Of a DNA stretch of 64,000 bases, positions 10,101 to 18,700 are shown piece by piece. Source of the DNA: Lagopus muta. Lineage: Eukaryota > Chordata > Aves > Galliformes > Phasianidae. The stretch spans positions 49,141,883 through 49,205,882 of the forward strand of contig NC_064436.1 of assembly GCF_023343835.1 (NCBI RefSeq), read 5' to 3'. The position numbers and the translations under genes are program-made. Position 1 is the first letter of the stretch. Each line of letters starts with the position of its first letter. The notes under the pieces are model-generated. The model saw only the letters and a program-made list of their open reading frames with translations. It ran no database searches and was not told the DNA's origin.

Positions 10101-11818
10101 TCTCCTTCCCATGCATGCCTGAACTTAGGCAGCAATTCCTTCTTAAAGACAGGCATTACCAGCGCTGCCATTACCCTTGGATACATCTTACCTTCTCAAA
10201 AGTATGACTGATACAAGCTAGAAAACTCAAGTTACTAGAAGCACGCCATCAAACACAAAATGTAATTGCCTAAGTCTCATCACCTTGCAAAAACAAGCTG
10301 AAAATCAAATGTTACTGCTGGATCATTTGCCTGATCACATCAATCTATGCAATTAACATCAGTTCAAAATAATGTTGTAATTATCAAAAAGCATCAAAGG
10401 CACCACAGAACAGAATAACAGGTTATTCTGCCTTCTCCAGATTTTCTTTTCATAACACAGTTTGCCCAGGAAATGAAAACTGGGTTCAGTGTTTCCTTTT
10501 GTCTGATATGGTTCACTCTACACTTTCCACTCACAAGATGATTCAAGTGGGATGGAAAGCACTGAGTGCTGTTCTTTATTTTATCCAAAGCACCACTCAG
10601 TGTAAAGACAAGGGGAACCAAGTTAGAATCCAAAAGCTTCACTTTGCTTCTTCAAAAGCCCCAGTCTCTGTACTTGGGCAATCCTTGCTCTTTGTACTCA
10701 CTAAAACCGGACAAACCATACAATGCATTCAACAGAAAGCTTCACATGAAAGAGAAGAGGACAAAAAGATCTTTGCCTGCAGGTTTGGTTAGGATGCTCC
10801 TGAGAGCTTGCAGAGATTTTAAACTACCTTGTCTTGTTCAAGAAATAGGCAGAACCCAGGAGTCAAACTCCCTGGACAAGTACCACAGTTGCTGGTATCC
10901 TATTATGTGACTTTTCCTGGCTCATGGACAACATCACACAGCTAGTAATACAGTGCAGTAAGCATTATGATTCATTCTCAGTTTCTTTCTCTGAAGATAA
11001 TTCCCAGCATTGGGATGCAACATCAAAGAATCTCACTTACAGCTCATCTAGAAGACTGGAGATTCATAGTTTGGACAACTAATGAAAAAAGAATAGACAT
11101 ATTTTGATCTCAGGTTACCATATGGAAAGAACTGTCTGAAATAAAATGTTCACTTACTATTGAATGACATGGGTAAGCATGACTGTCTAGCAGTATTTCT
11201 TCAAGGAGATCTTGATCTGGGAAAAAAAAAAAAAAAAAAAGAAGAAGAAGAAAACATTGACAAGTTGTACTATGAAATACTAAATTATATGCAAGAACAG
11301 CAAATATTTACAAAATAGTAGAGAAAAATCTGAAAGTTTGAACATCATAAATATTAAGTGAAAGTTTACTCATGTACAGTAACAACTCTAATTACCTTAG
11401 AAGTACAGATTTTAAATGTTTGATTCTATAAAACATAACAAACACTTAGTTATATTTAAATATTTGAGGGATACTACAAGTCTAGTACTAAATCACTACT
11501 TAATTTACAAAAGATTACCCAAATCTCTGTCATCAGGCAGAAACTACATAGTTTTATTCATGTACTTCTCTTTGCCACATCATTTCTACTGACAATTCTT
11601 GGAAAAGTTTAGTACTTACATTTCAGAGCACTGAAAGCGAGTTCGTAAGATAAACGCTGGGAATACTCATCTTTAAGAGTCAGCATGGGAGATACTGAGT
11701 CATCACCATATTGCACTAACATTCTATCCTTTGGCTTTTTATTATGAATGCTGTGAAAAATCTTAGCTGCGTTTATGTATACAGAATCATGACAGACATT
11801 CTTTTTAATCAGAGTCAT
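530..11818 (-). CDS. NSUN7: NSUN7, SUN-family RNA m5C methyltransferase-like protein (spliced, 11 exons)
   Basis: NSUN7 belongs to the NOL1/NOP2/SUN family of SAM-dependent RNA cytosine-5 methyltransferases. In mammals it is linked to sperm motility and to enhancer RNA. The joined exons are 11818-11620, 11216-11158, 9886-9756, 8520-8368, 7040-6857, 6080-5870, 5238-5095, 4361-4260, 3767-3653, 2220-2102 and 1174-530. All junctions are GT/AG and all phases agree. They give about 686 residues against about 718 in human. Recognisable stretches include RLSYELAFSALK, IKLAAALARCRIKHDALSI, STSTVFVCGV and SAKDILSQAAAKGLL. The SAM-binding motif I is degenerate, as is usual for NSUN7. Motif IV reads IPQCSG (Cys about 343) instead of DAPCSG. 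Motif VI reads YCTSSV, with Ser about 405 where the family has the nucleophilic Cys. One extra base in exon 10 shifts the frame after about residue 453. The start codon is uncertain. Confidence 0.93.
734..793 (-). repeat. NSUN7: Perfect 30-bp tandem duplication in NSUN7 coding exon
   Basis: Two identical 30-bp copies (734-763 and 764-793) keep the frame and encode KPRAECKKMV twice in a row. There is no divergence between the copies, so the duplication is recent or kept identical. It adds ten basic residues to the tail. It could also be a collapsed or expanded assembly repeat, but the unit is short enough to be spanned by any read. Confidence 0.9.
2102..2220 (-). CDS. NSUN7: NSUN7 exon 10, with a frameshifting homopolymer
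   Basis: The acceptor (TTTTTGTCAG|A) completes the Arg codon begun in exon 9, and the donor is GAG|GTAAGA. The first part reads LIPPVLPACSNPESSTDSFF and the last part KIEPSEISSGCFLAVIARE. Both halves match the conserved end of the NSUN7 methyltransferase domain but lie in different frames. The exon is 119 bases where 118 would keep phase with its neighbours. The excess maps to a run of seven A on the plus strand (2160-2166). Exact gene order and homology leave little doubt about the exon itself. Confidence 0.85.
2160..2166 (-). other. NSUN7: Single-base frameshift site in NSUN7
   Basis: Seven A (seven T on the coding strand) sit where six would keep the reading frame. Read literally, the protein changes frame after the Phe-Phe at about residue 453, runs about 28 unrelated residues and ends at a TAA at 1146-1148, losing the last part of the domain and the whole basic tail. 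A homopolymer is a common place both for sequencing error and for true slippage mutations. Sequence alone cannot decide. Confidence 0.8.
3653..3767 (-). CDS. NSUN7: NSUN7 exon 9, carries motif VI
   Basis: The acceptor TTTTGTAG|TT completes a Phe codon and the donor is TTCAG|GTATGT. It reads VQSIVYCTSSVYPEENEQVV. The shape of SUN-family motif VI (YCTCSxxxEEN) is intact apart from the cysteine. The codon at 3736-3738 is TCT (Ser) on the coding strand, one transversion away from TGT (Cys). In active SUN enzymes this Cys attacks C6 of the target cytosine, so the protein is predicted to be inactive or to work without classical catalysis. Confidence 0.92.
4260..4361 (-). CDS. NSUN7: NSUN7 exon 8
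   Basis: The acceptor TATATAG|AT completes an Asp codon and the donor is GAAAT|GTAAGT. The 102-base exon encodes AGLLKDLYQGSVSKDKLCIL and then AERQLNELMHAMK, the helical stretch between motifs IV and VI that holds the conserved QL(N/T)ELxHAMKF pattern of NSUN7. Phases on both sides fit exons 7 and 9 exactly. Confidence 0.93.
5095..5238 (-). CDS. NSUN7: NSUN7 exon 7, carries motif IV
   Basis: The acceptor TATTTCAG|AT completes an Asn codon and the donor is ATGGAG|GTAACT. It encodes IQLLHEDFTEIELKDPRLQN and then AKVILLIPQCSGLSFSNPID. Motif IV of active SUN enzymes is DAPCSG. Here the Asp is absent and Gln follows the Pro, but the Cys (codon 5147-5149) and SG remain. NSUN7 of other vertebrates also lacks the canonical motif, so this degeneration is older than this lineage. 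Confidence 0.93.
5870..6080 (-). CDS. NSUN7: NSUN7 exon 6, SAM-fold core
   Basis: The acceptor TTTTATAG|GAT is in phase 0 and the donor is GCAAAA|GTATGT. The 211-base exon starts DKSRSLAVHSVQALLSTDDD and continues VIVAHLGSHLTVAHMSALRN to MGCK. It corresponds to motifs X and I of the Rossmann-like methyltransferase fold. The glycine-rich CAAPGGKT loop that binds SAM in active family members is not present, so cofactor binding is doubtful. Confidence 0.94.
6294..6410 (+). mobile_element. CR1 LINE 3' end fragment in an NSUN7 intron
   Basis: The text runs GGAAGGTGCTCCTGCCCATGG, then AAAGGTCCCTTTCAACTTCAA and ends in GTGATTCTATGAT, the CR1 3' UTR and terminal octamer in plus orientation. It lies antisense to NSUN7, between exons 6 and 5. 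About 115 bases, clearly diverged, a 5'-truncated copy with no coding content. Confidence 0.75.
6857..7040 (-). CDS. NSUN7: NSUN7 exon 5
   Basis: The acceptor GTTAACAG|C completes a Ser codon and the donor is CTGCAG|GTGAGT. It encodes LQDVFRDLKSKGFTEVESVS, then DLSGYTYCLDQHCHNVLFFP and the segment ending DLFADCKLLLQ. This is the NSUN7-specific linker before the SAM fold. A second AG upstream (GGTCAG|AA) would bring in a stop codon, so the inner acceptor was chosen on reading frame. Confidence 0.9.
8368..8520 (-). CDS. NSUN7: NSUN7 exon 4
   Basis: The acceptor ATTTTTTAG|G completes an Arg codon and the donor is ACCAG|GTAACA. The exon encodes FRIKLAAALARCRIKHDALS and then IEHFLPETIRKHEQRASALP to WINTLKT. 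This is the most conserved N-terminal block of NSUN7 and the strongest single piece of evidence for the gene's identity. A 139-codon open frame on the opposite strand across this exon is a shadow. Confidence 0.96.
9756..9886 (-). CDS. NSUN7: NSUN7 exon 3
   Basis: The acceptor TTCTGTTGCAG|CCG is strong and the donor is TTCAG|GTACAT. It encodes PDELTSLLLVMLYDLQDREF and then EARVISDEEEPIAEVQEIEN, an acidic stretch typical of the NSUN7 N-terminal half. Phase 0 in, phase 2 out, matching both neighbours. Confidence 0.94.
11158..11216 (-). CDS. NSUN7: NSUN7 exon 2 (59 bases)
   Basis: The acceptor CCCAG|AT follows a very long polypyrimidine run, and the donor is CAATA|GTAAGT. It encodes (Y)QDLLEEILLDSHAYPCHSI, joining SALK of the previous exon to PDELTS of the next, as in other vertebrates. 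The exon is short, so its inclusion probably depends on the strong pyrimidine tract in front of it. Confidence 0.9.
11217..11254 (-). repeat. Poly(A)/GAA microsatellite serving as polypyrimidine tract
   Basis: On the plus strand a run of 19 A (11222-11240) is followed by four GAA-type units. On the minus strand it reads as a pyrimidine tract of over 30 bases directly in front of the exon 2 acceptor. Its length is likely to vary between individuals. Confidence 0.85.
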
Positions 11819-11972
11819 TGTTCTTTTCTCAGCAGCTCCTTTTTCATCTGAAATTTTCTTTTCACTCAAGTTTCTCAAGTATAATTTCTAACATCCTCAT
11901 GAAAAGACACCAAGTTACTTTTAGAACCCGGCACTTCTGCAGTTGTTGATTGTGCAAGTGCAAGTCACAGTC
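11620..11972 (-). CDS. NSUN7: NSUN7 first recognisable coding exon (coding from about 11818)
   Basis: The donor is GAAAT|GTAAGT at 11619/11620. A good acceptor, TTTTTTTTCAG|GAC, stands at 11972/11973. Within the exon, KKNVCHDSVYINAAKIFHSI and RLSYELAFSALK are typical NSUN7. The frame is closed by a TAG about 70 bases upstream of the first in-frame ATG (11816-11818, A at -3). I therefore take that ATG as the start, which gives a protein about 30 residues shorter at the N-terminus than human. An alternative is a second frame break near 11865, with the true start in the exon at 13464. Confidence 0.75.
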
Positions 11973-13463
11973 CTGAAAAAAAAATCCAAAACAAAATAAA
12001 AGTTTGCATTGAATTGTGAAATTTTCTTTCACTAGAATACTCTTTTACCTTCATTTTCAGGTTTTCAATAGAATTCATTTGTTTTTAGGCACTAACCCTG
12101 CAAATACATATATACTTGTGTAAGCCTATCAACTTCCATACCCTAGAGAAGTACTTTTAGTAGTTTACTTACCTTATTTATTTTTACTAATACAGATACA
12201 AGGAAGACTGGTTACTCGTTTCCAAGAATCTAGTGCATTATAATAAATAACCCTAAAGAGATTATAGAGATCTGATTTACCCTACAGGCTTTGGTTATTG
12301 TACTGTGCATTTATGACAATGCTTAGAAGCCAGGTCAAATGTTCAGAACAGGGCTAGCTATGCCAAGACAAATCTAGTGATAGAGCAAAGATATACATAC
12401 ATTAGTTTACCTGTCTAGGGAAGAATACTAGAGAACAGAAACACAACAGAACCACGCTGAATTGTAACACAGAAAAATAGCTGTGTGTATTTTAGCTCCC
12501 CTAACATTTGAGAAAAATTACATGCCTCTTCTCCTGTGATAATACCTGCTTAGCATCCGGTTTTCCTCTACCCTTTATTCTTCCCATTCACACAAAATGT
12601 ACCAGAGAATGAGGAAAGTAACACGCTGGCTGGGAAGAAGGCGGATCGTAAACTGCTCCTTCTCTAGCAGGCAGCCATGAAATACCCCTGGCTAAGCCAA
12701 CAGTCCCGAGCTCAAGCTCTTTTCCCAGCCTTGGTGATGCTCAGGCCATCTCCCCCCAACCTCTCCAAGTCTGGCACAAGTCAGCATCTGTCCAGGACAG
12801 CCCGTAATTCCCTAGCAAATGGCTCTGAAGTACAGCTGGGAATAAGTAGAGGAGGGAGAAAAGATCCATTCCATTTGTCTGTGGAAAAAATGAGTGAACC
12901 TCAAGCAGATTACTCAGTTGAGAAAGGAAAAATAAAGACAAACATCAGGTTCCCAAAGATGCAGCTCAGGACAACGCTGGTTGTGAAAAAGGACAGGAAA
13001 GAGTCTTCTCACCTTCTGCTTCCAAGGCATAACCCACTGTCCCAGTTACAACGATCAGGAAGTTCTGTTAGCACAGCAGTTCCACGAGTATTACCCGCAG
13101 CATCACAAAGCAAGAGGGACATTGGTTGTGGCCATTATCTGTACAAAGGGATGTGAAAATTTCTTCTGAAATCATTGGTATGACAGAAGCAGGCAGCCTC
13201 TCTGCCCGCAGTTACTGTTACCCAAGGACAAACTGCAGCAGGAAGGTAGGAAGGCTGCAGGCTTCCAGGAAGAAAGCAGCGAGCACAGAGCTGTACATAA
13301 GCTGCATGGGAAGGAGCGATCTGCTGAACACCTGCCTGCTGCCCCCATGGGACACCCACCCTGTACAACTGCCTTGAGACCAGCAGGTTCAAACCTTTAA
13401 AGATTCTCCAACCATCACTTCCCAGTACGAGAGACACGCTGCCCTGTCAGCCAGCACACTTAC
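11973..13463 (-). other. NSUN7: Probable NSUN7 leader intron
   Basis: This stretch lies between the acceptor at 11972/11973 and the donor at 13463/13464. The left half is AT-rich and the right half (12.65-13.45 kb) is richer in GC. A 159-codon plus-strand frame (12677-13156) is open but looks like no family I know and has no neighbouring splice or promoter support, so I treat it as chance. Confidence 0.5.
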
Positions 13464-13740
13464 CGATGGAGAAAAATGGGCACGGGCTCCTCCAGCAGCC
13501 ATGGGAGCGAGCACCTGGCTGGCCCTGCTGAGTCCCAACAGCCCACACCTACAGGTGCCAACCCAGCCTCATGCTGCCAGGTCGGACTGCACCACTCTCC
13601 AGGGCTGGGTGGGGAGGGCAGAGCTGGGCTTTCTCCTGGCAGCTTCTGCTTCCCCAGCTCCCCTCTGGGAGTGTGCCGTGGCAGGGATGAGGCCGCGATG
13701 TGAGGGGCTGCAGAGGCAGAGCTCGTGCTGGAGCTCTCTG
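13464..13740 (-). other. NSUN7: Probable NSUN7 leader exon with upstream ORF
   Basis: On the minus strand the donor CCATCG|GTAAGTGTG at 13463/13464 is near-consensus, and the sequence upstream is GC-rich. An ATG in good context (13500-13502, CTCCCATGG) starts MAAGGARAHFSPS. After splicing to the exon at 11972 it would continue for 36 codons to a TGA at 11862-11864. It is thus a 49-residue upstream ORF ending 43 bases before the presumed NSUN7 start, or the real N-terminus if a frame break lies between. The 5' limit given is a guess, as no start site can be read from sequence alone. Confidence 0.5.
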
Positions 13741-13787
13741 TGGTTCACATAAGGCACCAAAAAGCCACAAAGCAGTGCCAAGAACCG

Positions 13788-13883
13788 CCTTGGCAACAGC
13801 ATGCGTGTGTCCATGGGAGCTGTGTTTCCCAAGGGTTACCATGGCAGGAGCTCTGCAGAAGACCCAGTCTCTCCGTGGCAACA
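13788..13883 (-). promoter_or_regulatory. Cluster of three RFX X-box-like sites at the NSUN7 promoter
   Basis: GTTACCATGGCAGG at 13835-13848 is close to the palindromic RFX X-box (GTTGCCATGGCAAC). It is flanked by CTTGGCAACAG (about 13788-13798) and CCGTGGCAACA (about 13873-13883), each with a perfect GGCAAC half-site. RFX factors drive ciliary and spermatogenic genes, and the cluster lies about 50-150 bases upstream of the inferred leader exon. This is motif matching only. Confidence 0.5.
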
Positions 13884-13884
13884 A

Positions 13885-14490
13885 TGTCTCTCACTCTCCC
13901 TTTCTTGTGGTGTCAGCGGTCAGTGGTTTTTTTTTTTAACATTTAAATCCCCAAACAGCATGAATTCCTGTAAATTCAGTGTCTGCTTAAAAAAAACACA
14001 CCTTATCTACACTTGGATAGATAATTGCATTAGAACATCCCAGTGTTGGACAGGGTTGGGAATCCTGGAAATACACAGGAGTAACCCCATTTACCAGCCC
14101 TATCACTATCCATCTGTACTTGAAATTAGCAGCTTGCTCTTGTTAATTGCACAGGTGTCTTAACTATCTCAACCTCTGCATTGATTTGGTCTTGAAGGAC
14201 ATAGACAGATCAGGCCTTTATTTGCAGCCAGACTTTCAAATTGTTTACATCAAGAATCTTTTATTGAAATTACTCCTAATAATAAGTGAGCCATAATCTT
14301 GCAAAAAATACACTTCACTCCTATAAACCTTGTTCACTTTACACTGCTTTATCACTGCTCTTAAGGGCAAAATTGAGATTCTGTTGAATAAAGGAAAACA
14401 GTAAAAAAAATTGATTTGGTTAAAATCCACGTTCCAGACTAAAAAAAGGAAGCTGAAAAGTGCAGAACAAGAATTATTCTTAGTTTGCTA
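13885..14490. other. Intergenic, nothing recognised
   Basis: AT-rich unique sequence with a run of T at about 13928-13938. No supported gene or repeat family. Confidence 0.6.
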
Positions 14491-15735
14491 ATAGTTCAAT
14501 TGATTTTCTCTGTTTTGGATCTGCTGTGTGCTCTGGAGACGGTGATGCTGTTACTACAGCAGCAATTGCAAAGGCAATCATGCAGACTGAGTAAACTTTG
14601 CATACAGCAGTTCAAACAAGTATTGGATCCCTTCTGATGAAGGGGAGGAGTACGTGATGACTGTGTTGTTCGTATCAGTGAAGAACTACACCAGCAACAG
14701 CATAGATGGAAATGAGGTTTTTCTGCTATTTCCTTTTGTCCGAATAGATAGGGCAAGACTATTTAAAAGCCTGACTGGAAATGACTACCTGATTTCACAG
14801 CTGTTTCTGTACAACTCTCACAGTCAAGGTACTATTTATGAAGCATAGAGGTGATCCACTGCTCTTCTGCTCACCAGGGCAGGTGCTGCTGGCCATTGGC
14901 TACAACAGGCTGCTCTCTGGCCTCTGCAGTACTCTGCAAACTCCACGCTCACTTTCTGCTCATATTGCATTTTGCCAATTACTGCTGTTTTTTTTCTGCC
15001 ACTTTTTGTTCACCCTTCTTTTCTGCACTAAGGATCTCCTGTGCAGTGATGGATCTCAAGTTGCCTTTTTAAAGGCAATAAGAATTTCTTGTACTAAAAT
15101 AGTTCTGAAAGGGCTTAATCCTCTCAGTGGAATACATCTGAATTCTTCAAAAATATGCTACTGAGACACTAAATCATTTGCAAGTATCTGAATAGTTTAA
15201 ATATTGAAATAATTTCTTCAGATTCATATGAGCAGAAAATTGAAGAAGGATTAGAGAACAGTTTTCCTATTCAAACATCTGATGATTATATGAAATCATT
15301 ACAAATGTTCAAATTAAAGCATAATGGAGTGGGACATGGCAGAATGAACAGGGAGATGCTGATGAGGATCTAAAAATTCTCTTCTTCTGGTAACACAACG
15401 TATGCACTGTAAAGCACTGCTGCATTGGCTTAGGCAGAGAAAGGTGTTTGAAAGCAGATTGCTTGGACTAGAGGAAAGTGAACTGCTACCAGAAAATAGA
15501 AGCAAGCAAATAGAGCTAAAAGTTGCTAGACAGAGGCTATCAAAGAAAAAGGAGCAGAGAAAAATGCAGCTTCCTATCGCAAATAAACAAGGCAAGAGGC
15601 CATCATTAGTAGCAATTATATATTTTGGCACTGATGACCTTAACTTTCCAAGATATCAAATGGTATGGTTAAAATTTGTGGTAAAAACACAGCCAGTGTA
15701 TTTATTTATCTTTAATTTCATTGGTTTGTAAGTTA
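14491..15735 (+). pseudogene. Coding-like patch of unknown origin, frame-broken
   Basis: Several plus-strand segments read like protein but in different frames and between stops. At about 14520-14640 there is a Gln/Leu-rich text (LLLQQQLQRQ). At about 14600-14848 there is YVMTVLFVSVKNYTSNS and then FPFVRIDRARLFKSLTGNDY. At about 15215-15360 there is YEQKIEEGLENSFPIQTSDD. At about 15400-15600 there is LLHWLRQRKVFESRLLGLEE and a Lys/Arg/Gln-rich coiled-coil-like end. I do not recognise the family. It could be a decayed gene, a set of unannotated exons, or chance. No CR1 lies inside. Confidence 0.3.
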
Positions 15736-18700
15736 TGTATGTATATTTCTTTTTTATTATTTACCAGGAAAAGTGCAAGTCTAAGTTCTTTGGTTCTGAT
15801 GGTTATGAACTGGAAATAATATAACAATCTTTACTGCTAACCTTAGGATTCAACAGTGATTTTCTATTCACAGATACTTTTCATAAACATTTCCATCAGA
15901 GGCAAGAGCTCCTTTTGGCATGAATGGATAATTCTCAGAATAATACTGTTCAACAGATTAAAGTTTGACTTATCCATACAAAATCTTCTAAGATGTTGCT
16001 AAAATAAATGCAGCAGCATTTAAAACAATATTCCTTGAATTTTAAAACAGAAGAGCAACCAGTACAAATATTTCCTTCTGTAATCTAATTACAGCTCAAA
16101 TGTAAAGATCTGATTGATATGTGTCACATCAATTGCCAATATTGGCAGTATATTAAGAAAAACAAAATTGTATACAAGCAATAGAAAACCCTTTGTACAA
16201 CACAATATTTTGAGTTGTGTATGTACTAATAAAGCTGCAAAGATGTTAGCCAGAAACATCCAAGAAGATCCAGTAAAAAAAAAGTAAACCACACAATTTA
16301 CATCAAAAAAAAGTAGTGATCATACAGTTTGCCAGTATGTAAGAGAGTTTGTTTTTGTTTTTTTTTTTTTACCTGTCAGGGACAACATGTTCAGGTTTTA
16401 GTGACATAAACAACTCATTTAATCTTCGTCTTGTACAAAGGTGAGCATATCTATACAGAATGGAAATCCCTGAAGCTATAAATACTTAAAGAACTGAAGC
16501 TTTAAAGATTTATGTCACTACAACTGAAAAAATTACAACTGAAAATTATAACCTGCCTTGTTAGAACGATTTTTGTGGAATGTGTTTAACGAGGCAAACA
16601 ACACTATTTTCCTCCTTTTTCCTGTAATTTAGGTTGAACAACAATCCTCCAATGTCTACAACAACAACCGGAGCAGGAGTGGACTCCTTTGTTCTTCCCC
16701 AGTACCTCTGCATACATAACAATGGAAGTCAGAACAGATTTGGGCTAGTAGGATCCTGGCAGCCCTCCCTCTAGAGATCAGTATTCATCAGACTGAATTT
16801 GAATACTCCTACTGAGTTCACTGATACAGGATAAAGACTGTTACCTTGTGCCTCTGCCCAGTTAACATCCACCAACGATGTGAGCCTGAGATCCTTAGCA
16901 CATTATGCAAGTCACCATTTCCATTCCATTCACAAGGAAACGTAAAGCATCCAGTTGCATAGGAGAACTGACAGTGGGAGGTTACACACATTTATTTCTC
17001 CACTCCAGTCTTTCACTTCCGCTGATATCCCTCTCATGGTGAGAGGTTCAGGTTTGGTACATACAAAAATCCAAATTAACTGCTGACCACATCTCTCCTC
17101 CGGTCTTTCTTCTTTTACAGTAGTCATGTCAAGATGAAGGTAAGCTATAAATAAGACATTAAGATATCTCTAAATCTAAATCAAGTGAACACACACCTAC
17201 TGTCCACAAGTGCCCATTTTTTCTAGGTTTAATTTTGTCAGCATAATCAATGATAAGCCCAAAAATCCTCCTGAACATGGCTTCCTCCCTTTTCCAGAGA
17301 GGAATTCCAGTTTTCAAATTCCTTCAGTCTCCAGCTGAGGCTCCTTTTACTTACGAAACCAAGTGGAGCTGTCTGCCAGATCAAACAACTCTGCCTGTTT
17401 ATACAAGGGCACCTGTGCCTGGCACTGGGGTGATTCAGCAGATGAGCCCTGCATCCCAATTCTCTATCCTTTGTCTCACTATCATCTAGCAACATATTTT
17501 TCAGTCAAGGTTATTTTCATGTGCCTCTTAAAAGTTTAGACAATGTTAAAAAAGTGAAAATTGAAAAGATGGAGATTCCTACTTCCTGGGCTCAAACTCT
17601 CACCAGCTTGTGCATATTACTGCAGTCTTATTGCAATCTTGTGGAGTTTACTGGATCAAACTATTAACTGTAAGCTAAGTCAGAAAATGACTACCTTCAT
17701 CATTATTTGCCTGCTTTCTTTTCATACTGAAAATGATCCATTGAAGAGCTAATGCTCAATTGAACGCCAACATGCCAACTTTGCCATTGAAGATGCAGGA
17801 CATCTTTGCTACAGAACATCTTTCTGATTAAAAGCATTCACAGTGCCTGCACAATATCTTTCTCTGGTGATGAAGATGAGCCCTGCTTCAGAAATCTCAG
17901 GTATTACTCTGCAGACATGAACATTTTAGAGAAAGCTGTGATTCTAACTCTTGTTGGAATAAAGGCAACCATTTTAAACCTCAGAAGTAACTTAACTCAG
18001 CCCTGATCATGAGACCATCCCATTATATCTGAAATATATTTTATGAGAGATAGGTTCATGAGTACTGCTTTTTGAGCAATATAATTTAGCTGTGGATACT
18101 GTGGCAGTACACGTGCATCGCTGGATCTTCAGCTGGAAATGAGGTTGCTTATTCCAATGGCTACATAAAGGATCAAGAAACACTGCACTGCTGTTGCTTT
18201 TTACCATCTGCAGGTGACTTAAGTGTCTTTGCATGAGATATTTCTATTCGAAATGCTTTATCATAGTCACCTAACAATAATGACAAATCAGTCAGTCAAT
18301 AACACATATTGACCATTTTTTTATTATTATTATGACCATTCCATTCTGCAAAGTACTTTTTTACCCAGCATTCATTACCCAGCAGAGATAAGGAAAATGT
18401 CCTGACAAGTCACAATTACATTTTCATATTGTTGAGCAAACAAAAGTGATACAGCCCTCCCAACCATGGAGGAAAAATATTCACTCAACAAACAGAGGAT
18501 CCATAGGAGTATTCATCAGTATTAGGAAGGTAAAGAAAAACATAGACTTTTTGTATCATAGTTTGCATTCTGGTCTTTTGCTGGAGTTAAGTGTTGCTCA
18601 GGACATAACTTGAAATTAGATGAAGCTTGTCACTGGGAGCCTTCTGTCTTGACACAGATTGGTAGCTCTTTTTAGACCTATTGTCTGTCACACACATAAC

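Larger units (their letters stand above)
1175..11619 (-). other. NSUN7: NSUN7 introns 2-11
   Basis: The introns are 1175-2101, 2221-3652, 3768-4259, 4362-5094, 5239-5869, 6081-6856, 7041-8367, 8521-9755, 9887-11157 and 11217-11619. They are AT-rich and unique apart from the CR1 piece at 6294-6410, a short (AC)n near 7215 and the tract before exon 2. Between 9340 and 9450 the word ATTTATGA recurs four times in a degenerate pattern, perhaps an old minisatellite. I see no other gene inside them. Confidence 0.8.
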
